A DNA stretch of 64,000 bases from Alistipes sp. Lineage in GTDB: Bacteria; Bacteroidota; Bacteroidia; Bacteroidales; Rikenellaceae. Under the pieces are notes generated by a model. That model ran no database searches and had not been told where the DNA came from. It saw only the letters and a list, made by a program, of their open reading frames with translations. A program made the position numbers and the translations under genes. The stretch is from the NCBI GenBank assembly GCA_031285345.1, contig JAITWI010000055.1, positions 62,001-126,000 of the forward strand, written 5' to 3'. Below are positions 50,921 to 61,888 of the stretch, one piece after another (the first letter of the stretch is position 1; each line of letters starts with the position of its first letter).

Positions 50921-50954
50921 CATCGAGCTCGAAGCGGATATGCGGACTAAACAG

Positions 50955-50982
50955 AAGCCCCGACCACGCGCGGCCGGGGCTT
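50955..50982. terminator. bidirectional terminator
   Basis: AAGCCCCG...CGGGGCTT. Confidence 0.75.
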
Positions 50983-51003
50983 GTTGTTCTCAAAAAACGG
51001 AAA

Positions 51004-51579
51004 CTATTTCTTTGTGTTCTGAGCGATGTTGACCAGCGCGCGGATCTGCTCCGACAGGAAGCGCGAGAACAGCACGATCAAAAATCCGATAACCGGCATC
51101 ATAAACACCGTCGCCCAGCTGCCTCCTGCCAATCCCGGCACCGACGAGAGCAAAGAGCCCCCCTGCGATCCGGCGAAGATGAGCATGATCAGCAGAACCA
51201 GGAACATCACGCCACCCACGATCACGCCGCCGCTCTCGCCGCTGGTGCGCAGAAAATGGACGAAAACGGGGGTTACGGGGTATTCGTCGCCCGAGGGAGC
51301 CAGGTCGCGAAGTTGGTCGGCGCGAGTCCACCAGATGACCGCCACGACGAGAAAACCCGCCAGCATGACCAGCCACGCCAGCACGATGCCGATGATCATG
51401 CCCGCCTCGGCGAACTTGAACACGCCCGAGTCGATGATGCCATAGAGCGCCAGGAACGGAACGAGCGCGCTGGCCACCGCGATCACCAGATAGAGGATGC
51501 GGAACGGAGCGCGGAAAAAGTTGCCGTTGTCGATGTAGTCCAACAGCGGCCTGACGAAGGATTGAGGTTTGTTTGTCAT
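51004..51579 (-). CDS. hypothetical membrane protein
   Basis: MTNKPQSFVRPLLDYIDNGNFFRAPFRILYLVIAVASALVPFLALYG; four TM segments. Confidence 0.78.
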   Translation of the reverse strand: MTNKPQSFVRPLLDYIDNGNFFRAPFRILYLVIAVASALVPFLALYGIIDSGVFKFAEAGMIIGIVLAWLVMLAGFLVVAVIWWTRADQLRDLAPSGDEYPVTPVFVHFLRTSGESGGVIVGGVMFLVLLIMLIFAGSQGGSLLSSVPGLAGGSWATVFMMPVIGFLIVLFSRFLSEQIRALVNIAQNTKK

Positions 51580-51715
51580 AACAATATTAAGTTAAAGGGT
51601 TTGATGGTCGGTCGACGAGCGTTCTTGTGAGCAGCGATTTTTTCAGCTATAAAGATACGGCATAATGTTTGGAAAAACAAACAGTGTGAATTATTAAAAT
51701 ATTTTAATAAGCCGC

Positions 51716-51746
51716 TTGCACGATAATCGTAAGTTTTGTATCTTTG
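51716..51746 (+). promoter_or_regulatory. Bacteroidota-type promoter of gapA (TTG-N20-TATCTTTG)
   Basis: Both boxes match the TTG / TAnnTTTG consensus. Confidence 0.65.
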
Positions 51747-51805
51747 CACGGTGAAAGTGGGGGCGAGAGGATTCGAACAGCTCCTGCGGCCACTCGAACA
51801 TATGA

Positions 51806-52840
<1,035 letters not shown>

Positions 52841-52857
52841 CAAGAGCCCATCTAAGC

Positions 52858-52895
52858 AAAAAATGCCGACCTCTTTTCCGAGGTCGGCATTTTTT
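52858..52895. terminator. bidirectional terminator between gapA and der
   Basis: AAAAAATGCCGACCTC-TTTTCC-GAGGTCGGCATTTTTT. Confidence 0.9.
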
Positions 52896-52915
52896 TGCTT
52901 GACGCGCGCGACAGT

Positions 52916-54220
52916 CTATTTCTGCCTAAAGAATATCTGCAACGGCACGCCCGAAAAGTCCCACTGGGCGCGGAGCTTGTTCTCCAAGAAGCGACGGTAG
53001 GGCTCCTTGATGTACTGCGGCAGGTTGACGAAAAACGCGAAAGTGGGGGTGGGCGAGGCCAGCTGGGTGGCGTATTTTATGCGGATGTACTTGCCCTTGA
53101 TCGACGGCGGCGGGGTATCCTCAATGATGGGCAGGATGTAGTCGTTGAGCGCCGACGTGGCCACTTTTCGCACGCGGTTGTCGTACACCTTCATCGCCTC
53201 CTGCAACACCTCCATGATGCGCTGTTTATTCATCACAGAGGTGAAGATGATGGGCACGTCGCTCCACGGGGCGATCTTCTTTTCGAGAAACTCGCGCCAC
53301 TCCTTCATCGTGTTGTTCGACTTTTCGATCAGGTCCCACTTGTTGACCACGATCACGCACCCCTTTTTGTTGCGCTCCACGAGGCGGAAGATGTTCATAT
53401 CCTGCGCTTCGATTCCCTGCTCGGCGTCCAACATCAACACGCACACGTCCGAAGCTTCGATGGCGCGGATGGAGCGCATCACCGAGTAGAACTCAAGGTC
53501 GTCCATCGTCTTGCCCTTTTTGCGCATACCGGCGGTGTCGACCAGATAGAAATCCATCCCGAACTTGTTGTAGCGGGTGTAGATCGAGTCGCGCGTGGTG
53601 CCGGCGGTGGGGTTCACGATGTTGCGCTCCTGACCCAGCAGGGCGTTGGTGAGCGACGATTTGCCCACGTTGGGGCGGCCGACTATGGTTATGCGCGGCA
53701 GATCGTCCAACTCGTCGGCCTTGGCGTCCTCGGGCAGCGCCTTCAGCACCTCGTCCAACAGGTCGCCCGTGCCGCTGCCCGACATGGAGCAGACGGGGAA
53801 CGGATCGCCCAGACCGAACGCGTAGAACTCGTGGGTGGCGTAGAGCTGGTCGTTGTTGTCCACCTTGTTGACCACCAGCAGCACCTTTTTGCCCGACTTG
53901 CGGAGCTGAGCCGCCACCGCCTCGTCGAGGTCGGTGATGCCGGTGCCCACCTCCACCATGAACAGTATCACGTCGGCCTCGTCGATGGCCAGCACCACTT
54001 GCTTACGGATGTCGTCCTCGAACACGTCGTCGCTTCCGACCGACCATCCGCCGGTGTCGATCACCGAAAATTCGCGCCCGTTCCAATCGGTCTTGCCGTA
54101 GTGGCGATCGCGGGTTGTGCCTGCGGTGGCGTCGACTATGGCCGCCCTGCCACCCACAAGGCGGTTGAACAGCGTACTTTTGCCCACGTTGGGGCGGCCT
54201 ACTATTGCGACTAAACTCAT
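52916..54220 (-). CDS. der: ribosome biogenesis GTPase Der
   Basis: Two GTPase domains: [21 protein letters not shown] and [21 protein letters not shown]. Confidence 0.97.
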   Translation of the reverse strand: MSLVAIVGRPNVGKSTLFNRLVGGRAAIVDATAGTTRDRHYGKTDWNGREFSVIDTGGWSVGSDDVFEDDIRKQVVLAIDEADVILFMVEVGTGITDLDEAVAAQLRKSGKKVLLVVNKVDNNDQLYATHEFYAFGLGDPFPVCSMSGSGTGDLLDEVLKALPEDAKADELDDLPRITIVGRPNVGKSSLTNALLGQERNIVNPTAGTTRDSIYTRYNKFGMDFYLVDTAGMRKKGKTMDDLEFYSVMRSIRAIEASDVCVLMLDAEQGIEAQDMNIFRLVERNKKGCVIVVNKWDLIEKSNNTMKEWREFLEKKIAPWSDVPIIFTSVMNKQRIMEVLQEAMKVYDNRVRKVATSALNDYILPIIEDTPPPSIKGKYIRIKYATQLASPTPTFAFFVNLPQYIKEPYRRFLENKLRAQWDFSGVPLQIFFRQK

Positions 54221-54491
54221 AATTTGCTATTATTTAGGGCGCAAAGGTAGTGAATTTTTGACGAACCGAGTGCAATCGTGCTTGCACGAATTGCCGAGGG
54301 CGTAGGTTTTTTCGCCGGGAGCGATTAGCGAGCGGCGGAAAACCGAGCTGAAAGCACATCGCTATCCGGCGATGTGGCCATAAACGGTGAGGATAAAAAT
54401 GCGCGAAGAGAAAGGTGAGAGCAATCGAAAATTTATTTTCGGATTGCCGAACCGCCTCCTACCTTGGACAAGTGAAACGCAGTCAACGGTA

Positions 54492-56189
54492 CTACAAATT
54501 CCCGAGAACCCAATCGACGATCTTGCGACGGACATGGAGGGCTCCGTCGGGGCGCATCGAGTGGTTGTCGTCGGGGTAGATCATCATGTCGAAATTCTTG
54601 CCCTCGGCCACCAACGCCCGAGCCATCTCGTAGCTGTTCTGCACGTGCACGTTGTCGTCGCCCGAGCCGTGAACCAAAAACAGCTTTCCTTTCAAGAGGT
54701 GCGCGTAGTTGATGGGCGAGTTGTCGTCGTATCCGGCGGGATTGTCGGCGGGCAGGCCGTTGTAAATCTCGGTGTAGATCGAGTCGTAGAACCGCCACGA
54801 GGTGACGGGAGCGACGGCCACGGCGGCGGCGAACACGTCGGCACCCTTCAAAACGCTGTTCAGGGCTATGAACCCGCCGTAGCTCCAGCCGTAGATGCCG
54901 ATGCGCTCGGAGTCGACCCAGGGCTGTTCTGCGAGGTGGCGGGCGGCGGCGATCTGGTCTTCGGTTTCGAGGCGACCGAGCTGCCCGTAGGTGCACTTTT
55001 TGAACGCCTCGCCCCGTCCGCCCGTACCGCGGGGATCGACGCACACAACGATGTAGCCCTTGTCGAGCAACGGCCGGTAGATCATCATGTCGCCCGGATG
55101 TATCTCTTCCACGAACACGCTCTCGGAGCCGGGGCCGCTGTACTGGGTCATGAAGACCGGATATTTTGTCGCGCCGGAGGGGTCGAAGTCTTTCGGAGTC
55201 ATCGTCCAGCCGAAAATCTCGACACCGCCTTCGGGCGTGAAAGAGAAAAACTCGCGGCCATCCTTTACGGTGGCGTTCCATTCGGCAACGGAGATGTGGC
55301 TGTCCTCATCGGTGTTGTAGGTCTCCACAAATCCTGTCTCTACGCTGTAAAGATAGGTTTCCCAATAACCCGTTCGTGTTTCGTTACGCACGGCAAAATG
55401 CTCGCCGTCTTCGAGGAACGTCACCGTCTCGTCGGTCGGCCGCTCGACGTAGGTCGGCGACGATTCGTCGTAAATAACGCGGGTTGCGACGCTCGCATCC
55501 GCTTCGGTTGCAGCATCCGCTCCCGTGCCGCCGTTTTCGGCCAACACCACCTCGAAATGGTTTTGCAAGCGGTTCACGCGGTAGAAAAACAGTTCGCCCG
55601 CGGGGTTTTGGTCTGTCGCCGGCGTCCAGTCGATGCGCGGAATGTATTGATCGGTCTCGGCGCCAGTGTCCACCTGCTGCGTCGTGCCATCCGAAAGGTC
55701 GTACACATGCAGCGTCACCACCGAGTTTGCCTCGCCCGCCTTGGGGTATTTGAACGTGTAGGGCTCGGGGTAGAGCCGCCCGCCGAAGCGCATCATCGTG
55801 AACTCGGGCACGGCCCTCTCGTCGAAGCGCAGCCATGCAATGCGGCGGCTGTCGGGCGACCACCGCCACGCGCGGGTGAACATATACTCCTCCTCGTAGA
55901 CCCAGTCCGTCGCGCCGTTGATTATCTCGTTGCGTCGGCCGTCTCGCGTGATTTGGGTCTCTTTACCCGAGGCCACGTCGCGCACGAACAGATTGTTGCC
56001 CCTCACGAACCCCACGTAAGTGCCGTCGGGCGACATCGCCGCCTCGCGCACCGGTTCCGCTCCCGTGAGCTCATACACCGCCGTGAACGACCGACGGTAG
56101 ATCGGCTCGATGTCGGTCGGGGTGAGTTCCTGCGCCGCCGCGCCTGCCGCAATAAAAGCCGCAATGGCGACTAAAGCTAATCTCTTCAT
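54492..56189 (-). CDS. S9 family peptidase (DPP IV / prolyl oligopeptidase-like), short propeller region
   Basis: YGWSYGGFIALNSVL catalytic Ser; LVHGSGDDNVHVQNS; signal peptide; 565 aa. Confidence 0.9.
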   Translation of the reverse strand: MKRLALVAIAAFIAAGAAAQELTPTDIEPIYRRSFTAVYELTGAEPVREAAMSPDGTYVGFVRGNNLFVRDVASGKETQITRDGRRNEIINGATDWVYEEEYMFTRAWRWSPDSRRIAWLRFDERAVPEFTMMRFGGRLYPEPYTFKYPKAGEANSVVTLHVYDLSDGTTQQVDTGAETDQYIPRIDWTPATDQNPAGELFFYRVNRLQNHFEVVLAENGGTGADAATEADASVATRVIYDESSPTYVERPTDETVTFLEDGEHFAVRNETRTGYWETYLYSVETGFVETYNTDEDSHISVAEWNATVKDGREFFSFTPEGGVEIFGWTMTPKDFDPSGATKYPVFMTQYSGPGSESVFVEEIHPGDMMIYRPLLDKGYIVVCVDPRGTGGRGEAFKKCTYGQLGRLETEDQIAAARHLAEQPWVDSERIGIYGWSYGGFIALNSVLKGADVFAAAVAVAPVTSWRFYDSIYTEIYNGLPADNPAGYDDNSPINYAHLLKGKLFLVHGSGDDNVHVQNSYEMARALVAEGKNFDMMIYPDDNHSMRPDGALHVRRKIVDWVLGNL

Positions 56190-57079
56190 ATGGCTTTGAG
56201 ACTCAAATCGACACTCTTGATTTGATGGGTCAGCGCGCCGATGGAGATGAAGTCGACCCCGCAGTCGGCGTACTCGCGCAGATTCTCGTAGCGAATGCCG
56301 CCCGACGACTCGGTTTCGACTCGCTCTTGAAGCCCGTTACGTCGGCTCAGTGCCGCCACACGCTCCACGCCGAGGCGCGTCATCTCGGGGTCGAAGTTGT
56401 CGAACATTATCCTGTCCACCCGTCCACCCGAAGAGGCCATCTCGCTGAACACTAAGTCGATGTCCTCCAGCGAGCGCACCTCCACCTCGATGGGCAACGA
56501 CAGCCCTTTCGAGGCCATATAGCGCCGTACACCCGTTATGGCCTCGACGATGCCTCCCGCGAAATCGACGTGGTTGTCCTTCAGCAAAATCATATCGAAC
56601 AGCCCCATTCGGTGGTTCTGCCCGCCGCCGATAGTGACCGCCATTTTGTCCAACACGCGGTTGCCGGGGGTGGTCTTGCGGGTGTCGAGAATGCGGCAGC
56701 CCGTGCCCGCGACGCGCTCGACATATCGCGCGGTTTCCGTCGCCACGCCCGTCATTCGCTGCATGATGTTGAGGATCACCCGCTCCGACTGCAGCAGCGT
56801 CCGCACCGTTCCCGAGACGTAGAAAACGATATCTCCGACCTCTACGGGGGTGCCGTCGGGAATGAACACCTCCAACCGCACCAGAGGGTCGAGCCGGCGG
56901 AACACCATCTCGGCCACCTCCACTCCGGCGATTATTCCGCGCTCCTTGACCAGCAGTTTCATCCGCCCCTGCGCATCGGCGGGGATGGAGGCGAGCGAGG
57001 TGTGGTCGCCGTCGCCTATGTCTTCTCTAATGGCGAGGTCTATCAACCCCTCCACAAATGGTATGTACTCTTTTTTCAT
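56186..57079 (-). CDS. nadC: nicotinate-nucleotide pyrophosphorylase (carboxylating)
   Basis: EDIGDGDHTSLASIPADAQGRMKLLVKERGIIAGVEVAE, DTRKTTPGNRVLDKMAVTIGGGQNHRMGLFDMILLKDNH; start at MKKEYIPF. Confidence 0.95.
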   Translation of the reverse strand: MKKEYIPFVEGLIDLAIREDIGDGDHTSLASIPADAQGRMKLLVKERGIIAGVEVAEMVFRRLDPLVRLEVFIPDGTPVEVGDIVFYVSGTVRTLLQSERVILNIMQRMTGVATETARYVERVAGTGCRILDTRKTTPGNRVLDKMAVTIGGGQNHRMGLFDMILLKDNHVDFAGGIVEAITGVRRYMASKGLSLPIEVEVRSLEDIDLVFSEMASSGGRVDRIMFDNFDPEMTRLGVERVAALSRRNGLQERVETESSGGIRYENLREYADCGVDFISIGALTHQIKSVDLSLKAI

Positions 57080-57084
57080 ATTGT

Positions 57085-57103
57085 GCAAATGTAGTACATT
57101 TGC
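57085..57103. promoter_or_regulatory. perfect palindrome of two back-to-back divergent -7 boxes (nadC / DAHP synthase)
   Basis: GCAAATGTA-G-TACATTTGC in a 34-bp divergent intergenic region. Confidence 0.65.
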
Positions 57104-57113
57104 AAAAGATTTT

Positions 57114-58208
57114 ATGCAAAAGACTGCGAATTTCAAGTTGGGAGCGCACCGTCCTCTCGTAATTTCGGGCCCGTGCAGCGCCGAGACGCGCACCCAGACC
57201 CTCGAAACGTGCCTTGCGTTGGCGGCGACGGGGCTGGTCGACATGTTCCGTGCGGGCATATGGAAGCCTCGCACCTCGCCCGGTTCGTTCGAGGGGGTGG
57301 GCGCTGAGGGGCTTGAGTGGATGGCCGAGGCCAAGCGGCTGACGGGCATTCCGTTCGGGGTGGAGGTGGCCTCGGCGCGCCATGTCGAACAGGCTCTCGC
57401 GGCGGGGGCCGACGCCGTGTGGACCGGTGCGCGAACCACCGTGAGCCCCTTCGCCGTGCAGGAGGTGGCCGACGCCCTGCGCGCGTTTTCCGGAGGAGAC
57501 AGGGTGGCCGTGTTGGTGAAAAACCCCATCAATCCCGACATCGCCTTGTGGACCGGAGCGGTGGAGCGTTTTCTTGCGGCGGGCATTCCCGGGCAAAATA
57601 TCGGACTGATCCACAGGGGTTTTTCGCACTTCGGGCAGGGCAAATACCGCAACGCGCCGATGTGGCCCCTGACGTTCGACATGCGCGGCCGTTTTCCGGG
57701 CATGACGATGATAGCCGACCCGTCGCACATAGCCGGCCGCCGCGAGTATCTACGCGAGATATCCCAAACGGCGGCCGACTTGCGCTACGACGGTCTGATA
57801 ATAGAGAGCCACTGCCGACCCGCCGAGGCTCTGAGCGACGCCGCGCAACAGATTACGCCTGAGGAGTTCGCCGAGCTCATAAAGAGCATCAACTGGCGCG
57901 CCGCCGCCACCGACGATCCCGAATTCATGCAGTCGCTGGAGCTGTTTCGCGAGCAGATAGACAACATCGACGACGCCATATTCGATCTGTTGTCGCGCCG
58001 AATGAAGATCAGCGAGCGGATCGGCGACGTGAAAAAGGCGGGCGACGTGGCCATCCTGCAAAGCGACCGCTGGGGGGCCATACGCGAACGGGTGTTGTCG
58101 CAGAGCCTCGACCTCGATCTGTCCGCCGAATTTCTGAATCAGATTCTCGACGCCATCCATGTCGAGAGCATCCACAGGCAAAACCGGGTGATGAACAGGG
58201 GCGAGTGA
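57114..58208 (+). CDS. bifunctional 3-deoxy-7-phosphoheptulonate synthase / chorismate mutase type II
   Basis: LVISGPCSAETRTQTLETCLALA...FRAGIWKPRTSPGSFEGVG; C-terminal FREQIDNIDDAIFDLLSRRMKISERIGDVKK. Confidence 0.95.
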   Translation: MQKTANFKLGAHRPLVISGPCSAETRTQTLETCLALAATGLVDMFRAGIWKPRTSPGSFEGVGAEGLEWMAEAKRLTGIPFGVEVASARHVEQALAAGADAVWTGARTTVSPFAVQEVADALRAFSGGDRVAVLVKNPINPDIALWTGAVERFLAAGIPGQNIGLIHRGFSHFGQGKYRNAPMWPLTFDMRGRFPGMTMIADPSHIAGRREYLREISQTAADLRYDGLIIESHCRPAEALSDAAQQITPEEFAELIKSINWRAAATDDPEFMQSLELFREQIDNIDDAIFDLLSRRMKISERIGDVKKAGDVAILQSDRWGAIRERVLSQSLDLDLSAEFLNQILDAIHVESIHRQNRVMNRGE

Positions 58209-58283
58209 GCCTCCGCTTTCCCCGCCGCCGAAATGATTATTTTGCGGCGTAAGGCAGGATTTGCGGATCTTGGCTGGAATGGT

Positions 58284-58313
58284 GGCGCGGAGCCGGGTCA
58301 GGGGCCCCGCGCC
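58284..58313. terminator. hairpin between convergent genes
   Basis: GGCGCGG...CCGCGCC. Confidence 0.6.
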
Positions 58314-58322
58314 GGAAAATGG

Positions 58323-58988
58323 TTAGTCGATTTTGTTATCCATCAGTCCGTCGTCCGGATTGCCGCCCGGCGGATCGAGCTGATATCCCGGATTAATCGG
58401 GTGATTTGGAGGCGTCGGAGCCGTGATCCGTTGACTCCAAAAGAGTCGGAAGAAATTCATTCTCAATCCGGCCGCCGTCGAGGTTAAGCTAAATGTCTCT
58501 TTAAGAGCAAGTTCGATGCTTCTGTAAGTGTCGACTGAAATATTCACGAAGGGACTGTGTCGCGGGAAGATAAAGTATACATCGACGATCTTTCCGGTCG
58601 GAGGATCCACCCGCGCGCCGACAAATATCATCTCCCCGTCAAGGGATTTTCTTTGCGAATTCGTAAACGTGCTTTCGACCAGCCTTTGGAGTTCCCGGGT
58701 GTTGTGGCTTTGATAGCTGGCGTAGTATGGTTCGCGATGCCCGACGATGGCTTCGTCGTACGTCAACGGGGTTCCGTCTTCGTGGCCCCACTCGACGTCG
58801 GTGTGGATGTTGGAGGAGTTGTAGAGTTCAATGTCGCCCAATACGTTATTCGCTAATAAAAAATTACGATACTTGTATGTGTACTCCGATTTTACTACTG
58901 TTCCCGAGATATTTGGATAATGGTTTGTTTGAGCCGAAGCTGTTGCGAGCGCAAACAACACTACCGTTAAAACGATTGATTTTTTCAT
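58323..58988 (-). CDS. secreted hypothetical protein
   Basis: Signal peptide MKKSIVLTVVLFALATASAQ; just downstream of the metallopeptidase-like ORF. Confidence 0.72.
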   Translation of the reverse strand: MKKSIVLTVVLFALATASAQTNHYPNISGTVVKSEYTYKYRNFLLANNVLGDIELYNSSNIHTDVEWGHEDGTPLTYDEAIVGHREPYYASYQSHNTRELQRLVESTFTNSQRKSLDGEMIFVGARVDPPTGKIVDVYFIFPRHSPFVNISVDTYRSIELALKETFSLTSTAAGLRMNFFRLFWSQRITAPTPPNHPINPGYQLDPPGGNPDDGLMDNKID

Positions 58989-58990
58989 GG

Positions 58991-60513
58991 TTAACATCCT
59001 TTACTTAAATGTTGAAGGTTTTTGAAGTTTTCGGTAAACGATCTGTTAGGATCGAATGGAGTCGGGTTCCCATAGCCATGCTCATACACCTGCTGTATTT
59101 GCAAGGCCGTGCTTGTATAAACATGGTTGAATATAGCCTGTCCCGTGGCACTTGAATCTATCAAACCTCCGTTTTTTGAAAGGAATCTATCGGAGAGATA
59201 CACAACCTGCTGATCGTAACTATTACCAGTCAGGCTACCGAAATATCGGTATTCTGCAATGTTGGCTTCAACTTCGCGGTTGGCCGACGATGACCCGAAA
59301 GATCCCGCGCTCTCCTGATAGGCCTGATAGGCGTGGAACATTTCATGAAACAGCGCGCCGGAGTTGTTGAGGTCGGTTATCGTAATGCCGCCATTTCCAA
59401 AGCCTCCGTTGATGAGGGAATTGTCGATCACATTAATATTAAGCGTCCCATCGCCCATTGCGGCGTCGAGGCCGTTGAAAAGGTTGCCGCCCATGCAGTC
59501 GTCGATGATTTTTTTGAGCAGGTTTTCGAGCTTTTTCCAGTCGTCCTCGTCCAATCCGTTGTTGCGAAACAGTTTTTTTGCATTGGGAGCTACCGGGGGC
59601 GGTGGTCCGGGTGTGCCACCGCCTCCGGGGATTATGTCGACGCCGCCACCACCACCTCCCACAACCACATAGTTATCATAATAATAGATATAGACATAGA
59701 GGATATACCCATGCTTCGCCTTGCAGGTGCAGGTAATTGGTTCGGCTATCGTGTCGCCTGGATACGGCCCATTTATGTGGACGCAATCATCTGAGCAATC
59801 GCAGAATTTTAGCCCGTCGACATTCCTCGTCGCCGCACCCGCATCTATGGCCATCGCCACGCTGATGTTCGGATCCGATTCGGCGTGGGCATCGGGGTCG
59901 AAATGCAGAGTGCCTGCAAACTCGCCCCGCTCATACATCCAACCCCATTGGGGTGTGCCGTCGGGCAACGAATAGAGCGTGATGCCCGAGTAGTCGCTCC
60001 CCTCGGGGTCGTTGCCGAGCGTCGTGAGGTCGCTTTCGTAGCCCTCGTTCGGCAAAAAAGTCACCAAAAGGGCGCCGATCGAATCGTTGTCCTTGCGCTC
60101 GGCCAACAGGATTCGAGTAAGTGGAGCCTGCGTAACAAGGCTGACCGTGTCGATCCCGTTTTCAACCAACGTGGTGTAGAGGATTCGACGTGTCAGACGG
60201 GTGGGAACCTCGGTGACGTAGGCCAGTTCGTTCTCCCAAGTCGACGCGCCCGACCAGTCGGGCTCAATGGCGTCCCAAAGTTCGAGTGCCGCCGCCTCCG
60301 CCCTCGTCGTGGGCGAGGTCGCATTGCGATAGATGTTTGGCAGCGCCGGAATGCCGATCTGTTTTTCAAAGAACGCCATTGCTCGCTCAATGCGTTTGTT
60401 TTCAGCTACTTGCGACGGGGGGGGGGGTAAACTTCCTGCGAGCAGCTGTGGACGATGGCTGTCAACCCGAGAACTCCGCAGATCCCGAGGTGGAGCAGTT
60501 TTGCTTTTTTCAT
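58991..60513 (-). pseudogene. putative zinc-metallopeptidase-like lipoprotein, frame-disrupted at an 11-nt poly-C (coding strand) tract; candidate phase-variable gene
   Basis: Signal frame MKKAKLLHLGICGVLGLTAIVHSCSQEVYPPPRRK* (60513..60406); main frame PPPPSQVAENKRIERAMAFFEKQIGIPAL...LFHEMFHAYQAYQESAG...NREVEANIAEYRYFG to 58991. Confidence 0.75.
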
Positions 60514-60643
60514 AAGCGTTAAGATTTAGGTGGTTGGTCTGTTTGCCGACGTGCCGGGTCCCGCGTTGGCGTTGCAATGTAGCAAAAATCCGCGACCACA
60601 ACAAACAAAATGCGCAAAGGCCCTCGCAAGCAGACACAAAAAA

Positions 60644-60665
60644 GCGGGAGACAATCGCCTCCCGC
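60644..60665 (-). terminator. terminator downstream of lipoprotein gene
   Basis: GCGGGAG-GCGATTGT-CTCCCGC followed by TTTTTT on minus strand. Confidence 0.8.
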
Positions 60666-60716
60666 CCTCTGATACGGCTTAAAAAGCCTAATAGTGTTTG
60701 TCGTAATATTATCGGA

Positions 60717-61234
60717 TCAGTGTTCCCACTGAAGATTGCTCGTGTCGAAGGTGATCGTTTTGGTGCCCTCGTTGAAAAAGTTGCACTGGATAAGCGTGGT
60801 GCCGGCCGTCTTCAGGTTTTCGATAAACAGCTGGGCGTCCACGATAAAGATAAGTTCGGAGCTATAATCGGACGGGCTCACGTAGTAATAATATTCGGCC
60901 TCCCGTTCGCCGAAGCGCACCAAAATGGTCTCGCTTCCGACGGCGTAGCTGGGTATGAATTGTCCCTTGTTTTCGGTGATGCTCAACGCAACGCTGTTTT
61001 CGCCGGCGATGTTGCGAACCGTCAGCCATACATTCGTACCGCCCGAATAGGGGAAATTGAACTCGAACTCCTCCTGAGCCATTACTTGAGCAAAAAGTTC
61101 TTGCTGTCGTCCATCGGGTTTGCGGTCTCGCTGTACGACCACCCGGCCTCGGCGGCGCCATCTTTTTTCGATCCGGAGCCGAAGCATCCCACAAGCGTGA
61201 AGGCCACCGCGGCCAAAAGTAAATGTTTCATCAT
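60717..61234 (-). pseudogene. lipoprotein with apparent 1-nt frameshift at a T5 run
   Basis: MMKHLLLAAVAFTLVGCFGSGSKKDGAAEAGWSYSETANPMDDSKNFLLK* then, +1 frame, FAQVMAQEEFEFNFPYSGGTNVWLTVRNIAGENSVALSITENKGQF...NLQWEH. Confidence 0.75.
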
Positions 61235-61280
61235 AATAATTAGTTAAAGTTTAGTTAAAAGTAGTTTTTGTTCTTTATGT

Positions 61281-61847
61281 TTATTTCTGCCTCTCGTAGT
61301 ATTCGCGGGTACGGGTGTCGACGCGGATTTTGTCGCCGGTGTTGATAAACAGCGGCACCCTCACCGTAGCTCCGGTGTTGACTGTGGCGGGTTTGAGCGA
61401 GTTGGTCGAGGCGGTGTCGCCCTTGATGCCCGGCTCGGTGTAGGTCACCTCCATATCGACGATCGGGGGCAATTCGGCCGTCATGGGGATATCTTTGTCG
61501 GCGTGGTAGAGCACTTCGAGAATCTGTCCGTCGACCATCAAATCGGCGTTGTTGACCATCGTCTTGGGCACGGTGATCTCCTCGAACGACTCGGTGTGCA
61601 TCAGGTGCAACCCCAGGTCGTCCTCGTAGGTGTACTGATAGGGTCGGCGCTCGATGCGAACCGGTTCGATGCGCACGCCCGACGAGAAGGTGTTGTCGAT
61701 GGTGCGACCGTTCTCCAGGTTTTTGAGTTTGGTGCGCACGAAAGCGGGGCCCTTGCCCGGTTTGACGTGCTGAAAGTCGATGATCTGGAGCGTCTTGCCA
61801 TCCATCTCGATGCACATTCCGATCTTTATGTCTGCCGTTGTTGCCAT
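61281..61847 (-). CDS. efp: elongation factor P
   Basis: DGKTLQIIDFQHVKPGKGPAFVRTKLKNLENGRTIDNTFSSG; VDTRTREYYERQK. Confidence 0.96.
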   Translation of the reverse strand: MATTADIKIGMCIEMDGKTLQIIDFQHVKPGKGPAFVRTKLKNLENGRTIDNTFSSGVRIEPVRIERRPYQYTYEDDLGLHLMHTESFEEITVPKTMVNNADLMVDGQILEVLYHADKDIPMTAELPPIVDMEVTYTEPGIKGDTASTNSLKPATVNTGATVRVPLFINTGDKIRVDTRTREYYERQK

Positions 61848-61888
61848 ATTTATAGCGATTAGTTATCTGATTTCGAGCGCAAAGGTAG

